Notes under the pieces: generated by a model | Seen by the model: only the letters and a program-made list of their open reading frames with translations | What the model was told of the DNA's origin: nothing | Databases searched by the model: none | Shown: positions 47,601 to 58,251 of the stretch, piece by piece | How the letters are laid out: every line of letters starts with the position of its first letter | How positions within the stretch are numbered: the stretch's first letter is position 1 | Assembly: GCF_932526225.1 (NCBI RefSeq) | Contig: NC_064047.1 | Location: 11,583,501 to 11,647,500, forward strand | Origin: Nematostella vectensis | Taxonomy: Eukaryota; Cnidaria; Anthozoa; Actiniaria; Edwardsiidae | Length of the DNA stretch: 64,000 nt | Direction of reading: 5' to 3' | Made by a program: the position numbers and the translations under genes

Positions 47601-50600
47601 CAGCATACCTCATGGGTAAACCACTTCAATTTGCGTATTGATGTCAGTTTAAGTTGATGTCTTATATCGATTATATAGAATCGATTCCTTGGAAATATCG
47701 AAAATTATGCAGATTTTGAACCGTTCAAAAATGGCATAATTTTCGATATTTTCAAGGATTTTTTTGTGTTTGGATAATAAAGATATATCTGAGCCAATTG
47801 TACATGTACTTACAGGCGAACATGTTAAAGTCATAATCTCTTTCTTCCTTCAAAACATCGGTAAGGAGGGTTTCGTAGAAGACTTCCACCACAACAATGT
47901 TATCTCTGCAATGTAAAGTAACATGAGTCCTGTCACCGAAGTGCATTTGGCCACAGGTATGCATGGCGGGGTAAGATGGCCACATTGCGTCAATTAGCAC
48001 CCACTTCCCCTTTTTTTAAACACCTTCCAGTCATGGCCATAAAGTTTTTCTCGAAAACCCAGCGGTTTTCACTCACGCTGAGAGTGAACGTAAGGCCTGT
48101 TCATCCCCCCCCCTTCCTTCAAACAACCTCTTCCTCTCCAACAATATCCAACCCCAGCACCTGTTAACTTGCCAGAATGTGAGAGAAATTCTGAGGCTGG
48201 AAACCCCTTAGATTACTAGTGGACCCTAAGCCTCACCGGCGCATGCGACCTGTTCTGGAGAGCATCACTTTCTCGAATTCGCGTGGAATTTTTTGAGATA
48301 TAAACTTTACTTTCAAAATCGTTTTTGGTGGACGTCAATCAAGCGGTTTACATGGAGAATTAAGAGCCCCGTCGCACGACAAGCTCTCGAAATTCAAACT
48401 CTAAAGCGACCATTTTATTTTTAGCATGACAAAATGGTTATCAAATTCGTTTCGGCTGAGAGTTTTTTTTATGCTAAGGGGACATCTTTCACTGACATAA
48501 CGGAAACTTTTAGTGTGAGTTAGACATTCGTTTATAAGATAAACTGCAACACACTTATCTATTTACAGAATCCTTTCGCCCGTAATCACATAACCATAAA
48601 ACCGCTATTTTCATTCAGTCAGCCACAGATACACTTCTTTTAAGATATCTTATTAAAAGCAGTTCACAGAGCTCTATCTTGACGAGGTTTACTTGACGAG
48701 CTTCAAACATTGGATCGAGCATTGACCGGGCAAATATTTTCTATTCCAGCGCTGAGCAGAAGCTTATTACAAGTGGTTTGAGTTTCCTCGTCATCCGGAA
48801 TCTCAATGTCTTCGTGATCTCAGGAATCTTCTTCCGCTTCCGCTTTTTGCAAAAATATTTGCACCAGAATTCCGAACTTGGCGACGCGAGCAGGCGAGGG
48901 AGAGTGTTCGGTAGTGATTGAGCTAAAAGCCAACACTTTAGCGGAAAGAAAAGTAGTGTCGACAGATTTCTATGGAAACCGGATGATTGACGTCCACCAA
49001 AAGCGATTTCTAAAGCGAAGTTTTTTTCTCGACCTGCGCTCGTGACTGAAAACGAGTATAATATTCTGCGAATTCTTGCCTACTACAAAGCAGGTAAATT
49101 GCATTTGGCTTCTGTCATTTAGATTCAGTTTTAAACGAGTTTTCATTGGCTGGTGGCTAGCACTGAAATGGTTTCCAATTCTTCTCTTCAAGGCGATGGC
49201 TGGCCGCTCAACAGCACCAAATGCGATTCCGTTAGGAGCTTGACAAACGGAAGCCAGAAAGCAAAGTAAATTTATTGACGAGTTTTCGCAAAATATTGCA
49301 GAGTGCAGTCAAAGGCGAATATTTACCTTACAAACTTCACATATCCCTCCCTTGACTTATTGGCGTATAATTACCTTACAAACTTACATATTCCTCCCTT
49401 GACTTATTGGCGTATAATTACCTTACAAACTTACATATCCCTCCCTTGACTTATTGGCGTATATTGACCTTACAAACTTACATATTCCTCCCTTGACTTA
49501 TTGGGGTATAATTACCTTACAAACTTACATATCCCTCCCTTGACTTATTGGCGTATATTGACCTTACAAACTTACATATCCCTCCCTTGACTTATTGGCG
49601 TATAATTACCTTACAAACTTACGTATTCCTCCCTTGACTTATTGGCGTATAATTACCTTACAAACTTACATATCCCTCCCTTGACTTATTGGCGTATAAT
49701 TACCTTACAAACTTACATATTCCTCCCTTGACTTATTGGGGTATAATTACCTTACAAACTTACATATTCCTCCCTTGACTTATTGGCGTATAATTACCTT
49801 ACAAATTTACATATTCCTCCCTTGACTTATTGGCGTATAATTACCTTACAAACTTACGTATTCCTCCCTTGACTTATTGGCGTATAATTACCTTACAAAC
49901 TTACATATTCCTCCCTTGACTTATTGGCGTATAATTACCTTACAAACTTACGTATTCCTCCCTTGACTTATTGGCGTATAATTACCTTACAAACTTACAT
50001 ATTCCTCCCTTGACTTATTGGCGTATAATTACCTTACAAACTTACATATTCCTCCCTTGACTTATTGGCGTATATTGACCTTACAAACTTACGTATTCCT
50101 CCCTTGACTTATTGGCGTATAATTACCTTACAAACTTACATATTCCTCCCTTGACTTATTGGCGTATAATTACCTTACAAACTTACATATTCCTCCCTTG
50201 ACTTATTGGCGTATATTGACCTTACAAACTTACGTATTCCTCCCTTGACTTATTGGCGTATAATTACCTTACAAACTTCACATATATCTCCCTTGACTTA
50301 TTGGCGTATAATTACCTTACAAACTTACATATTCCTCCCTTGACTTATTGGCGTATAATTACCTTACAAACTTCACATATTCCTTTCTTGACACATTGGG
50401 GTATATTTACCTTACAAACTTCACATATTCCTTTCTTGACACATTGGGGTATATTTACCTTACAAACTTACATATTCCTCCCTTGACTTATTGGCGTATA
50501 ATTACCTTACAAACTTACATATTCCTCCCTTGACACATTGGGGTATATTTACCTTACAAATTTGACATATTCCTCCCTTGACTTATTGGCGTATATTTAC

Positions 50601-53600
50601 CTCACAAACTTGACATATTCCTCCTTTGACTTATTCACGAATCCCTCCAACGGGAATTTTGACAGTTCGTCTAGAAGGCTCGGGGCGGGGTAGTGTGCTG
50701 TTGATAGCTGTGCATTGTAATTGACAGTCTCGCAAGGTTTGGGGCAATCACATAACTCCAAGTGCCAGTTTTTATGGAAGTCCATGAGAGCAGCACTCAC
50801 AACAGAAACTGGACAAAACGATGCATTTCTTATCTCTAAAAAAAAATTGATGAAGAATTTATCTCTAAATAATCATGTTCATGGTGAAATGATTACAATC
50901 CTTTTAAAGCCCCCGGTCTCAAAATAGCCCCGCCCTACCTTTCCTTTAAGCATCGAAAATAAACGTAACAACTTTAGCAGGCGTACGGGTATTGCTTGAT
51001 TTAATGTAACAAAGGGCATTATTAACGTAGAGGCAAGCAAAAAAAAAAGGGACATAAAAAAGGAAAGGTGGTAGGGGTGGGGTCACATTCTTGTTTATGT
51101 ACCTCTAAACGTTCACACGGCCTTCAGAAACCAGGATTCAGCCATTTATACGTTACCCATGAACCACTGCGGACTACGATACATTGATTCTCGGGTGCAA
51201 CCCGTACAATAGGTGAATAAAATCATAAAGTTAATGTATTTGAGAATTTGTAATTGCCAGAAAAAGCAAGTGTCTAAACGCAAAAGAGAGCCCTCCCCCC
51301 TCCAATGTAATCCTACAATAAGCTCCCTTAACATATAATCGAGGCTTGTTTCTATTTCTTTTTGGGACTTATCTGTTCATTTATTTTTAATCTAATAGTT
51401 TCCATTTCAATCCATTTAAACGATCCAAGCAATATAAAATAAACCTTCCTTCGACCCTATTCTCGTCTTGCGTACTCCCCTTACCCCAAGTTTGCAAACT
51501 GGCCCAGTGCACAGGCACCAGGGGCTCGTTTCTCAAAACACCCGAGAATTCTCGGGCCCGAAAACGATTTATTCCTTAAATTTGAAAAGCTGGCTAATTT
51601 CTCTAAAGGTTATGGTTTCTAAATGTGTTGAAAAATCGCCAAACATCGTATTTTACCGCAAAGATTCATGTAAAGGAAGATTCCCTTTATAGATTTATAG
51701 ATTTTGATCTTTCCCGAACTTCTCGGGCCCAAAATTCACATGGCTTAAATATTAAGAAAGTTCTCGGGACCTCGCAGTCACCCGAGACTTTTCGGGTAAC
51801 TTTCTGGCTCAGCAAAACTCCGAAAATAGCCCTATTGAGAGAAATTATTGGGAATATGAACCAAGAGAAAGTTCAAACTGTTCTAAAACATGAAAGCGGT
51901 TCTCCAAAAGGAAAACATGCGAAATTTTGAGCAAAAATGCAAAATTAAGTTTTTGGGCCCGAGAATTCTCGGGTGTTTCGAGAAACGGGCGCGAGGCCGA
52001 TTAAATTCCTCACCTTTAATAGGTGCCATACCCAAAACTTTGCACTTGAATTTCCTCACGAAGTCTTTAGCGAAGCATTCGTATTCGCATCCCTTAGTGG
52101 AGTACCTCTCGTAATGCTCAAGTGTTCTTGAGCCACATTTGGTCGGAAACGGAGGGGGCAAGGAAACTTCCTATATAGAGTAAGTAAGCACACATACTGA
52201 AAGCCCTGTTATTAGATGCAAATAATGTTGTATTTTATAGGTTTTAGATAAATAAACAGAATTTTAACAATCAACATTTGATTGATCTTTTAAAACAAAG
52301 AAAGACAAAAAATGGAGATTCTCTTAAAGTTTGCGTGATATCTGTCAATCTAGACACCATGACGTGGCCAAAAAAGGCAAGGAAACTGTTGGAGTCGACT
52401 TCCAAATAGGCGAATGACAGGGCGAAAAATGAATGGCAACTTTTAATAAAAAGAAAATGTTTAAATATAACTAACCTTAAACCTCTTGACACTTATTGTT
52501 GTGAGATAGCCCGGGGAGATGTCATACCCGCCGTTATCCATATCAGGAACGTCATTCTGATCATGCACGGCAATCTTAAAGCCGACGCCATCGTAGCTGA
52601 ATGGCCCATAGTACTCGTGCGATTTGGCATCAAGATATAGCTTAAGTCGGGTTTCTCTTCCAGCCACCGAAACGCGTTGAATGTAATTTGCGCCTGCGTT
52701 GAACGTGTAGCACCATCCTCTCTAGAAAACAAAACAAAACAATTGCTATCTCTTTAGTTTTCTCGTGTCTCCAAGAAGGAAGAAAGGGGGAAGGGGGTAT
52801 TGAGATGAGGGCTTTAATCGAAAGATTGTGCTTATTTTAAAATTATTTGGCTTCAGATTATTTGTCCTCAATGAGGCTTATAATGGAGAGGGGGGCTTGG
52901 GGATGAAAAGCTTGAGAAGCTTTTACATTAAGCAACAGCATCATTAAACCAAAGAAGCATTTTGTGATTAATTAAAAGTATTCTGATGGGATTGTAAAAG
53001 GGTTTCGGAAGAACCTCCATACGCGGCTGGGAGGTCCGCTGTAATGAAAGAAAATTGAGTACCACTGCGAGCTAGACGAGCTAGCTAAAGGGAAATTGGG
53101 CGCGAAATGGGTAAACGAAACCGGACACACGACCAGAATCCCAACCTGGTGTCTTGACTTACCGTGAAAGAAAAGAAGGAGGTGAAGTTCTCCCCTGAAC
53201 AAGGATAAAGCATTTTGAACGTACAGCCTTTCGCCCTATTTAACATGTTTGTGATATTATGCCCGTACTTCTTCACAAATTCCTCTGCATCAAAACTAAT
53301 GTTGCTTTGTTTCAGACTCCTTTTGAAATCTGCGTCCTGTTCATCCAGATATATCTGGGCACTTGTGTTTAAAATCAAACTCTTTCTCAGCATGTTCTTA
53401 TTGCATATGGTAACTGCTGGGAAATCAACTTCACCTGGCTGCTCCGCACCGCGACTAAAAACCACCTTGTACGCCCTTAGACGATTCACGCTAATAACAA
53501 ACTGATATATAAACATCGCGCAACAGAACAATAACAAAAGGAACCAGATGCGGCGCCTCCAACGGGAACTAGAGTCGACCAGAAAATGGAAGCCATGAAG

Positions 53601-53705
53601 GGTTGTGTAGCCAGCGAACTCGCGTATCATGTTCCATGTTTCGTTCTCTTCTTTGTGTTCTTTTTCTCTGGCGTCCTCCTTATTGCGCTCTTCAGGAGGA
53701 TCCAT
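44654..53705 (-). CDS. DEG/ENaC-family sodium channel subunit (ASIC-like), 6 exons
   Basis: Exons in order: 53705-53163, 52721-52476, 52170-52014, 50808-50601, 47905-47814, 44793-44654 (stop TAG). Junctions are GT-AG with matching phases, giving 1386 nt and 461 residues, slightly short for the family. Features: charged N-terminus, the conserved gating His-Gly (37-38, in TTLHGFH), TM1 about 52-74, FPAVTICN (95-102), WCYTFN at the start of exon 2, the Cys-rich block of exons 3-4 (YSTKGCEYECF, CDCPKPCETVNY), and pre-TM2 plus selectivity filter DLGGILGLYLGTSLL with G-T-S at 427-429. Such channels pass Na+ at the plasma membrane and are gated by protons, peptides or force; which applies here cannot be told. 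An acceptor-like CTATAG 7 nt before the ATG suggests an upstream 5' UTR exon. The exon 4 donor is the founder of the 47-bp array in intron 4. Confidence 0.9.
44815..45095. repeat. GATGATAATG microsatellite
   Basis: Imperfect (GATGAT), (GGTGAT) and (AATGAT) runs starting about 20 bp from the acceptor of the last DEG/ENaC exon, in intron 5. Confidence 0.75.
45500..45550. mobile_element. Fragment with pogo/Tigger-like terminus
   Basis: CTACAGTGGAACCCCATTAAGTCGAAC-type sequence resembles the CAGTGGAACC ends of pogo/Tigger DNA transposons. Only this end is seen. Confidence 0.35.
46059..46654. mobile_element. 596-bp inverted-repeat element
   Basis: Left TGCACCAGTCAATTGAAACC, right inverse of TGCACCAGTCAATTGACAGC. 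Further inward, CCCCGATCCCCGGGACATAG pairs imperfectly with the opposite GACGTACCGGGG block. No coding capacity is seen. It lies in DEG/ENaC intron 5. Confidence 0.65.
47682..47762. repeat. Palindromic hairpin in DEG/ENaC intron 5
   Basis: CCTTGGAAATATCGAAAATT (then ATGC) and its inverse GCATAATTTTCGATATTTTC (then AAGG) are separated by about 27 bp. The right arm ends about 55 bp from the donor of exon 5. Confidence 0.6.
49327..50640 (-). repeat. 47-bp minisatellite copying the end and donor of DEG/ENaC exon 4
   Basis: About 28 units. On the minus strand each is AATAAGTCAAGGGAGGAATA then TGTAAGTTTGTAAG and GTAATTATACGCC. This matches the exon 4 end coding NKSKEEYVKFV with its donor GTAAATATACGCC (exon end 50601). 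The units closest to the exon keep GTAAATATAC and TGTCAAATTTG, so divergence rises with distance from the founder. Confidence 0.93.
51523..51990. mobile_element. MITE with about 42-bp inverted termini
   Basis: Left GGCTCGTTTCTCAAAACACC then CGAGAATTCTCGGGCCCGAAAA. The right end is its inverse complement with few changes. A palindrome GAGAATTCTC lies inside each terminus. The 468 bp have no coding capacity. The right end stops 24 bp from the donor of DEG/ENaC exon 3. Confidence 0.75.
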
Positions 53706-53839
53706 TCTTTTCCTATAGACTGCTTGAAAGATATAAATTTAGTACTAAAACAACTAAATAGCATTACACAGGTTTTTGAAAACCACTTAATGCATACACA
53801 ATTTTAGACACTCAGTGCATTTGATGTAGTTAAATTTAG

Positions 53840-54420
53840 TTTATACTGTTTAGTAGAAAAACGCTGCGGCTGGTCCTCAGTTAAACTAACAGAGCTGTAT
53901 TAGACCATTTCCACGCGTATAACGAATCGAATGAATCCGCACCTTTTTCGTTTATACTGTTTCGTAAAAAAACACTGCGGCTGGTCCTCAGTTAAACTAA
54001 CAGAGCTGTATTAGACCATTTCCACGCGTATAACGAATCGAATGAATCGGCACCTTTTTCGTTTATACTGTTTCGTAGAAAAACGCTGCGGCTGGTCTTC
54101 AGTTAAACTAACAGAGCTGTATTAGACCATGTCCACGCGTATAACGAATCAAATGAATACGCAACTTTTTCGTTTCGGATACGGCTATCGTCCACGCGTA
54201 TAACGAATCGAATGAATACGCAACTTTTTCGTTTCGGATACGGCTATCGTCCACGCGTATAACGAATCGAATGAATACGCAACTTTTTCGTTTCGGATAC
54301 GGCTATCGTCCACGCGTATACGACGATTACGCTGGCGAATCCGCAACTTTTTGAATCCGCAAACAAAAGCGGAACGGAACGAATACGCTACGATTCCGTA
54401 TACGTGTTGACGGTCGAATC
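53840..54420. repeat. Tandem repeats upstream of the DEG/ENaC start, MITE-derived
   Basis: Three units of about 112 bp (ACTGCGGCTGGTCCTCAGTT, ACCATTTCCACGCGTATAAC) are followed by three units of about 57 bp (TTCGGATACGGCTATCGTCC). The outer part, CGTATACG...CCGTATACGTGTTGACGGTC, forms inverted ends typical of a MITE family with CCACGCGTATA cores. Confidence 0.65.
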
Positions 54421-54814
54421 CGAAATAAGGATGATATATATGCGTACATGTCGTTATGTACGATAGAGTGGGATATATCTTGATGTGTTGGAAAAAAAGG
54501 GGAAACTAATTTTTCATTCCTAAAGACCTGTTTTGGGGTCCCCCACTTATCAGGGGATTTATTAAGAATAATCGTTACCATCCGTATTGCATTGCGCACC
54601 CAGTTCTGCGCATATGCATTACTTTTGCTCGAAAACTTCGTCATTTAGCGCACCTACATAAGTGAAATTACATGCTTTGCTACGAAATATATATACATAA
54701 AATAATAATACCATAGATTTTTGCCCACCGATCAGGGGAACCCCATTATTCTATTTAAAAAATTTGTTCAAATTGTAGCGAGCTGTAAAACTCTTAATAG
54801 ATTCTCAACATTCA

Positions 54815-55090
54815 GGCCCGTAGCCAGGATTTTGAGCGGGGTGGTTCGTTTTTCCATTTCAGCGGACCAAATTTCCGGTATACCCCTCTCAATCAATCTT
54901 GTATTTTAAATGTTATTAATATGGTGCTTTTCAACATATATCGATAATAATAAATATAATTATTATTAAAAGATTTTTATAGTAATTTTAAAGTCATATT
55001 GATGTGCACGGTATATCTCCAGCCAAACGTTATATATTTTTGTTTGCTCTGAGCGGACCTTACAGCCGGGTGGGGGGGGTTCGTCCGAAC
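54815..55090. mobile_element. Dispersed-repeat fragment (GTAGCCAGGATTTT type)
   Basis: CCCGTAGCCAGGATTTTGAG followed by G-rich sequence and GCGGACC blocks. A related opening occurs at 57562 (CCTGTACCCAGGATTTTTCT). No ends are defined. Confidence 0.35.
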
Positions 55091-55798
55091 CAATCCACAG
55101 TGCAGATTGTATGATTTGTGGATTGTATGATGTTTGTTAAAATTTTAAGTCGTTAGGGCAGGTGCTGTGAATACGTGCTTCATTATTTTGTGCTGCACGT
55201 AGTTCACAAAGGGTGAGTAAAAAAGGAATCATTAATAGAAAATATGCAACCCACTGATGATTGTTTTCATGAAGTTTACAATGTCCATGCGCACGAAACA
55301 CGTTCAGTGGTAAGAAAAAATCAAAAGGGTTTTATTTCAACCCTTAGATGTTTTTCGCTGAGTGTAAATTTAATCTTAAATTAGTTTTTTTTAAGAATGT
55401 GGTACTAAATTTTTGTAAATTCTAAATTACATTTCCTTTTGGGTTTGTTAATATTAGAACAATTTAGATTTGCTGAACACTTTTTAATTTCTATATCACG
55501 GCCTTTATAAACAAAAGCAAATAATATTATTATCTATTTTTCGTATATTGCTAGCTCCATAGAAACGTTTGTTAAACTTAAACTATTGGTTTAAGCGTGG
55601 TGGCTATCAAGGTTTTACCGAAATAAACAAAAAGAAGATAAAAAACACATTTCTTAAGTAAGGTAAGGCCTTGTTGAGAGGAAATAGAGGTGTTAGCATA
55701 GAAAGAATGGGTATTTACCAAGAGGAAAACTCGTATTCCTGTTATTTTCAAGCAAAAACAGGCGACGTTGTGTCAAGCCTGAAAGAGAGGCGAGGAAC

Positions 55799-55998
55799 AC
55801 AAGTTAAATAAAACATGTAGGCGTCATTCACATAAGAAATACATACATGTGATCTAGGTTACCACTGGCAAGAATGAGAAGACATGTAATGAACTTACAC
55901 AAGTTAAATAAAACATGTAGGCGTCATTCACATAAGAAATACATACATGTAATCTAGGTAACCACTGGCAAGAATGAGAAGACATGTAATGAACTTAC
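55799..55998. repeat. 100-bp tandem duplication
   Basis: Two copies, 100 bp apart, of ACAAGTTAAATAAAACATGT through GACATGTAATGAACTTAC, with only about two differences. On the minus strand each begins with GTAAGTTCATT, preceded by AACTTGG or AACTTGT, which looks like a splice donor. Confidence 0.85.
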
Positions 55999-56843
55999 CC
56001 AAGTTATTTTCCGTCCTCTAGTAGACTTAAAGTTGATTTGAGTAACACCGGTCACAGTATATTAAGTAAGATATGCATAGGGGATTCAACACTTAGGTTG
56101 CAACACATCAATGGGCCAAAACAGCGGTAGTCTCATAATTAAAAACGAAATTTCCATATTGTCAGATTAATGATAGTGGAGCCTGCGCCGCGGAGCTCCA
56201 CAGGTATAGAAATTGTTTAACTAAGCAACTCAGTTTTTGTGTGTTTTTAATGTAAAATCGGTCGCCCTGTCGCCTCGCCTGCCCCCACGCACCATGGCTT
56301 GTAGAAATAAGAGACAGGAATAATTGGACAAATAGTTAACAGAGACATTCCATTACCGGAACCAAGTCTTGCATGCTTTATAAAGATGGTAAAGTATAGC
56401 ATTGCTTTTAAACACTCCCCATTAAGAGTCCAAATAATACTGTAGTCAAAAGAAGCAGTGTTTCTACTTCACCGCGAAGGTATTCTAAAGTTCAACGTGC
56501 CTTAGCTGCTCGTCTACTTCTGAAGAGCGTTTTTTTTGGATTTAAAAAAAAAAAAACTTATTTAAAAAAAAAAGAAAAAAAAAAGGCGACGTTGGTGGGT
56601 AGAATCCTGCCCAGCCAGGGACTAAGCACTCTATATATTTAGATCAATGCTACTGCACTATCTCGGTACCAAGTAAACACAGCAGAGGTCAACTCTGCTA
56701 TAGAATATCTTGATATCAAATTAAGTCTTTTACAAATATTAAATATCAGCATTCCTCTATAGCAGAACCAGTGTTTTACAGACCACTAGTCGCATCATAA
56801 TTGACTTTGCCAAGGAAAGCCATTTCTGTGAGGATCATCTTAG

Positions 56844-56851
56844 TATAAAAG
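56844..56851 (+). promoter_or_regulatory. TATA box of the TSP1-repeat gene
   Basis: TATAAAAG lies 71 bp before the ATG at 56915. A start of transcription about 30 bp downstream would leave a 5' UTR of about 40 nt. The in-frame ATG at 56852 is too close to the box to be used, which favours 56915. Confidence 0.5.
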
Positions 56852-56914
56852 ATGAGTTGTATAATACGTGGTCCAAATACGCATGTGTATGCATCAAGCA
56901 ACGAAAATTTTGAG

Positions 56915-57142
56915 ATGACTAGCAGTTCACAGGACGTAAAAACATGGCCATCTCAACCAGTCGGATCAGAGAATGCAACCAGTGGGAGAAACAGTGCGAA
57001 TGGCTTCAATAGAGGCCGGTTGGTGGTGGCCACAGTCTTTATTGTTATCTTGGTCCTGGTTGGAGCGATTTCTGCGTCTTACTTCATTGCCAAGGCGCAA
57101 GTGCAAAACACAGATATTCAATTCTTTCGAGTTGACACGTGA
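56915..57142 (+). CDS. N-terminal exon with type-II membrane anchor, probably of the TSP1 gene
   Basis: From ATG 56915 the frame reads MTSSSQDVKTWPSQPVGSEN, a polar cytoplasm-like stretch (ending NGFNRGR), then one strong hydrophobic segment LVVATVFIVILVLVGAISAS followed by YFIAKAQVQNTD. There is no signal peptidase-like site, so a single-pass type II anchor (N-terminus inside) is likely. The exon end is uncertain: the stop is at 57140-57142 and possible donors lie at 57083-57140, none in the phase 1 needed by the next recognised exon, so at least one exon may be missing from my model. Linking it to the TSP1 exons is inferred from strand, order and spacing. Confidence 0.45.
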   Translation: MTSSSQDVKTWPSQPVGSENATSGRNSANGFNRGRLVVATVFIVILVLVGAISASYFIAKAQVQNTDIQFFRVDT

Positions 57143-57549
57143 CGCGTTTGGCCTTAGTTAGGTTTGGTAATTCTTACAAATTTAGTTTTTTTTTCTAATA
57201 GAACTTTTAATCAAAACAAGGCATTTTTAACTTCTTGAAACAAATAAAAATAGAAATGACTATACAAATCATACTGGATAAGACTTGTAGACTGTCAGTT
57301 GATACTCAAAATATTTTAATCTTTAGAAGTATGGGGAAAACCCTTCGTATAGGCAAAGACCTGTTTCTTCCGAAGAATATTTGTCTGTCGTCTACGCGTT
57401 AACCTCCATAGCTTAGTGTCCGTTTATATATAGCTACCTATGACATCAAATAGATGCGGGGAAGGAAAAGTCAAAACATGAAGTCTTCTTTTACAGTCAA
57501 CCTTGTTTCGAAAGGTTTGCAAGAATCTGAATACCCTAAAACCTGTGTA

Positions 57550-57880
57550 ACATAATGTGTACAGGCCTGTACCCAGGATTTTTCTTAGGGGGGTTGGGGT
57601 GGGGGGTGCGAAATCCGAAAAAGTGGGCCAAATTTCTCCAGGACGGGGGGTGGGGCTGGAGGGGGTGAGTTTTTTGATAGAATTCTGACCCCCCCTCCCC
57701 CGAAAGAAGTTTGACTTTAAAATTATTTTTATTAGATTCTAGACACAATCGAACGATCCATAATGCGCTTTTTATCTAATTCGCTTATGCTTTATATATA
57801 GTGGACTTTCCGCCGTTTTGTGAATGTGTTGGGGGGGGGGGGGGAGCTAACGCATCCCTTGCACCCCCTGGGTACTGGCC
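57550..57880. mobile_element. Dispersed-repeat fragments
   Basis: GGCCTGTACCCAGGATTTTT with G-rich, then C-rich tracts, and GGTACTGGCCTG near 57870 as a possible inverted end. No exon is seen between 57143 and 58080. Confidence 0.4.
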
Positions 57881-58080
57881 TGATGTATAAGGGATAGCGA
57901 TAGGGAAGAGAGGCCAATCACATAAGATTGCATATCCAGAGGCCTTTCCTTTATTAATACGTTTGAGCATGTGCCTTGAAAACAATGCCTGCTTTGTGAC
58001 CGCGATATATTTTGAAATCTATAAAGTATTTAACTTTTATTGAATAACTTATTATTATATTATTACCATTTTACCCATAG

Positions 58081-58251
58081 CGCAAAGTGGGTGGACCACC
58101 TGGTCTTCTTGGAGCACGTGTAATGTCACATGTTCTGGTGGAATCCAGTCCCGCTCCAGGTATTTCTTGGACCCTGCAGGAAGAATAGACGTATCAGCGT
58201 GTCGGGGAGATGACAAGATGGAGAGGGTGTGTAACACAAATCCTTGACTGG
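58081..58251 (+). CDS. Thrombospondin type 1 repeat exon 1, with in-frame TGA
   Basis: The acceptor TTTTACCCATAG precedes a 171-nt phase 1-1 exon, the same length as the two TSP1 exons downstream. It encodes SGWTTWSSWSTCNVTCSGGI then QSRSRYF and ends ACRGDDKMERVCNTNP before the donor GTGAGT at 58252. It has the W-x-x-W motif, CNVTC and QSRSR, as in the domain's Trp-Arg ladder. Where NPCPG is expected, the Cys codon is TGA (58245-58247), so translation would stop two residues before the exon end. Nearly all units of the adjoining array have TGC. TSP1 repeats are extracellular modules binding glycosaminoglycans or proteins. Either the exon is skipped (which keeps the frame), the protein is truncated, or the base is an assembly error. 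Confidence 0.75.

Noticed and set aside
54327-54644. Minus-strand 105-codon frame as 5' part of the DEG/ENaC gene
   Set aside because: It overlaps MITE ends, has no membrane or family motif, and the gene already has a complete N-terminus at 53705.
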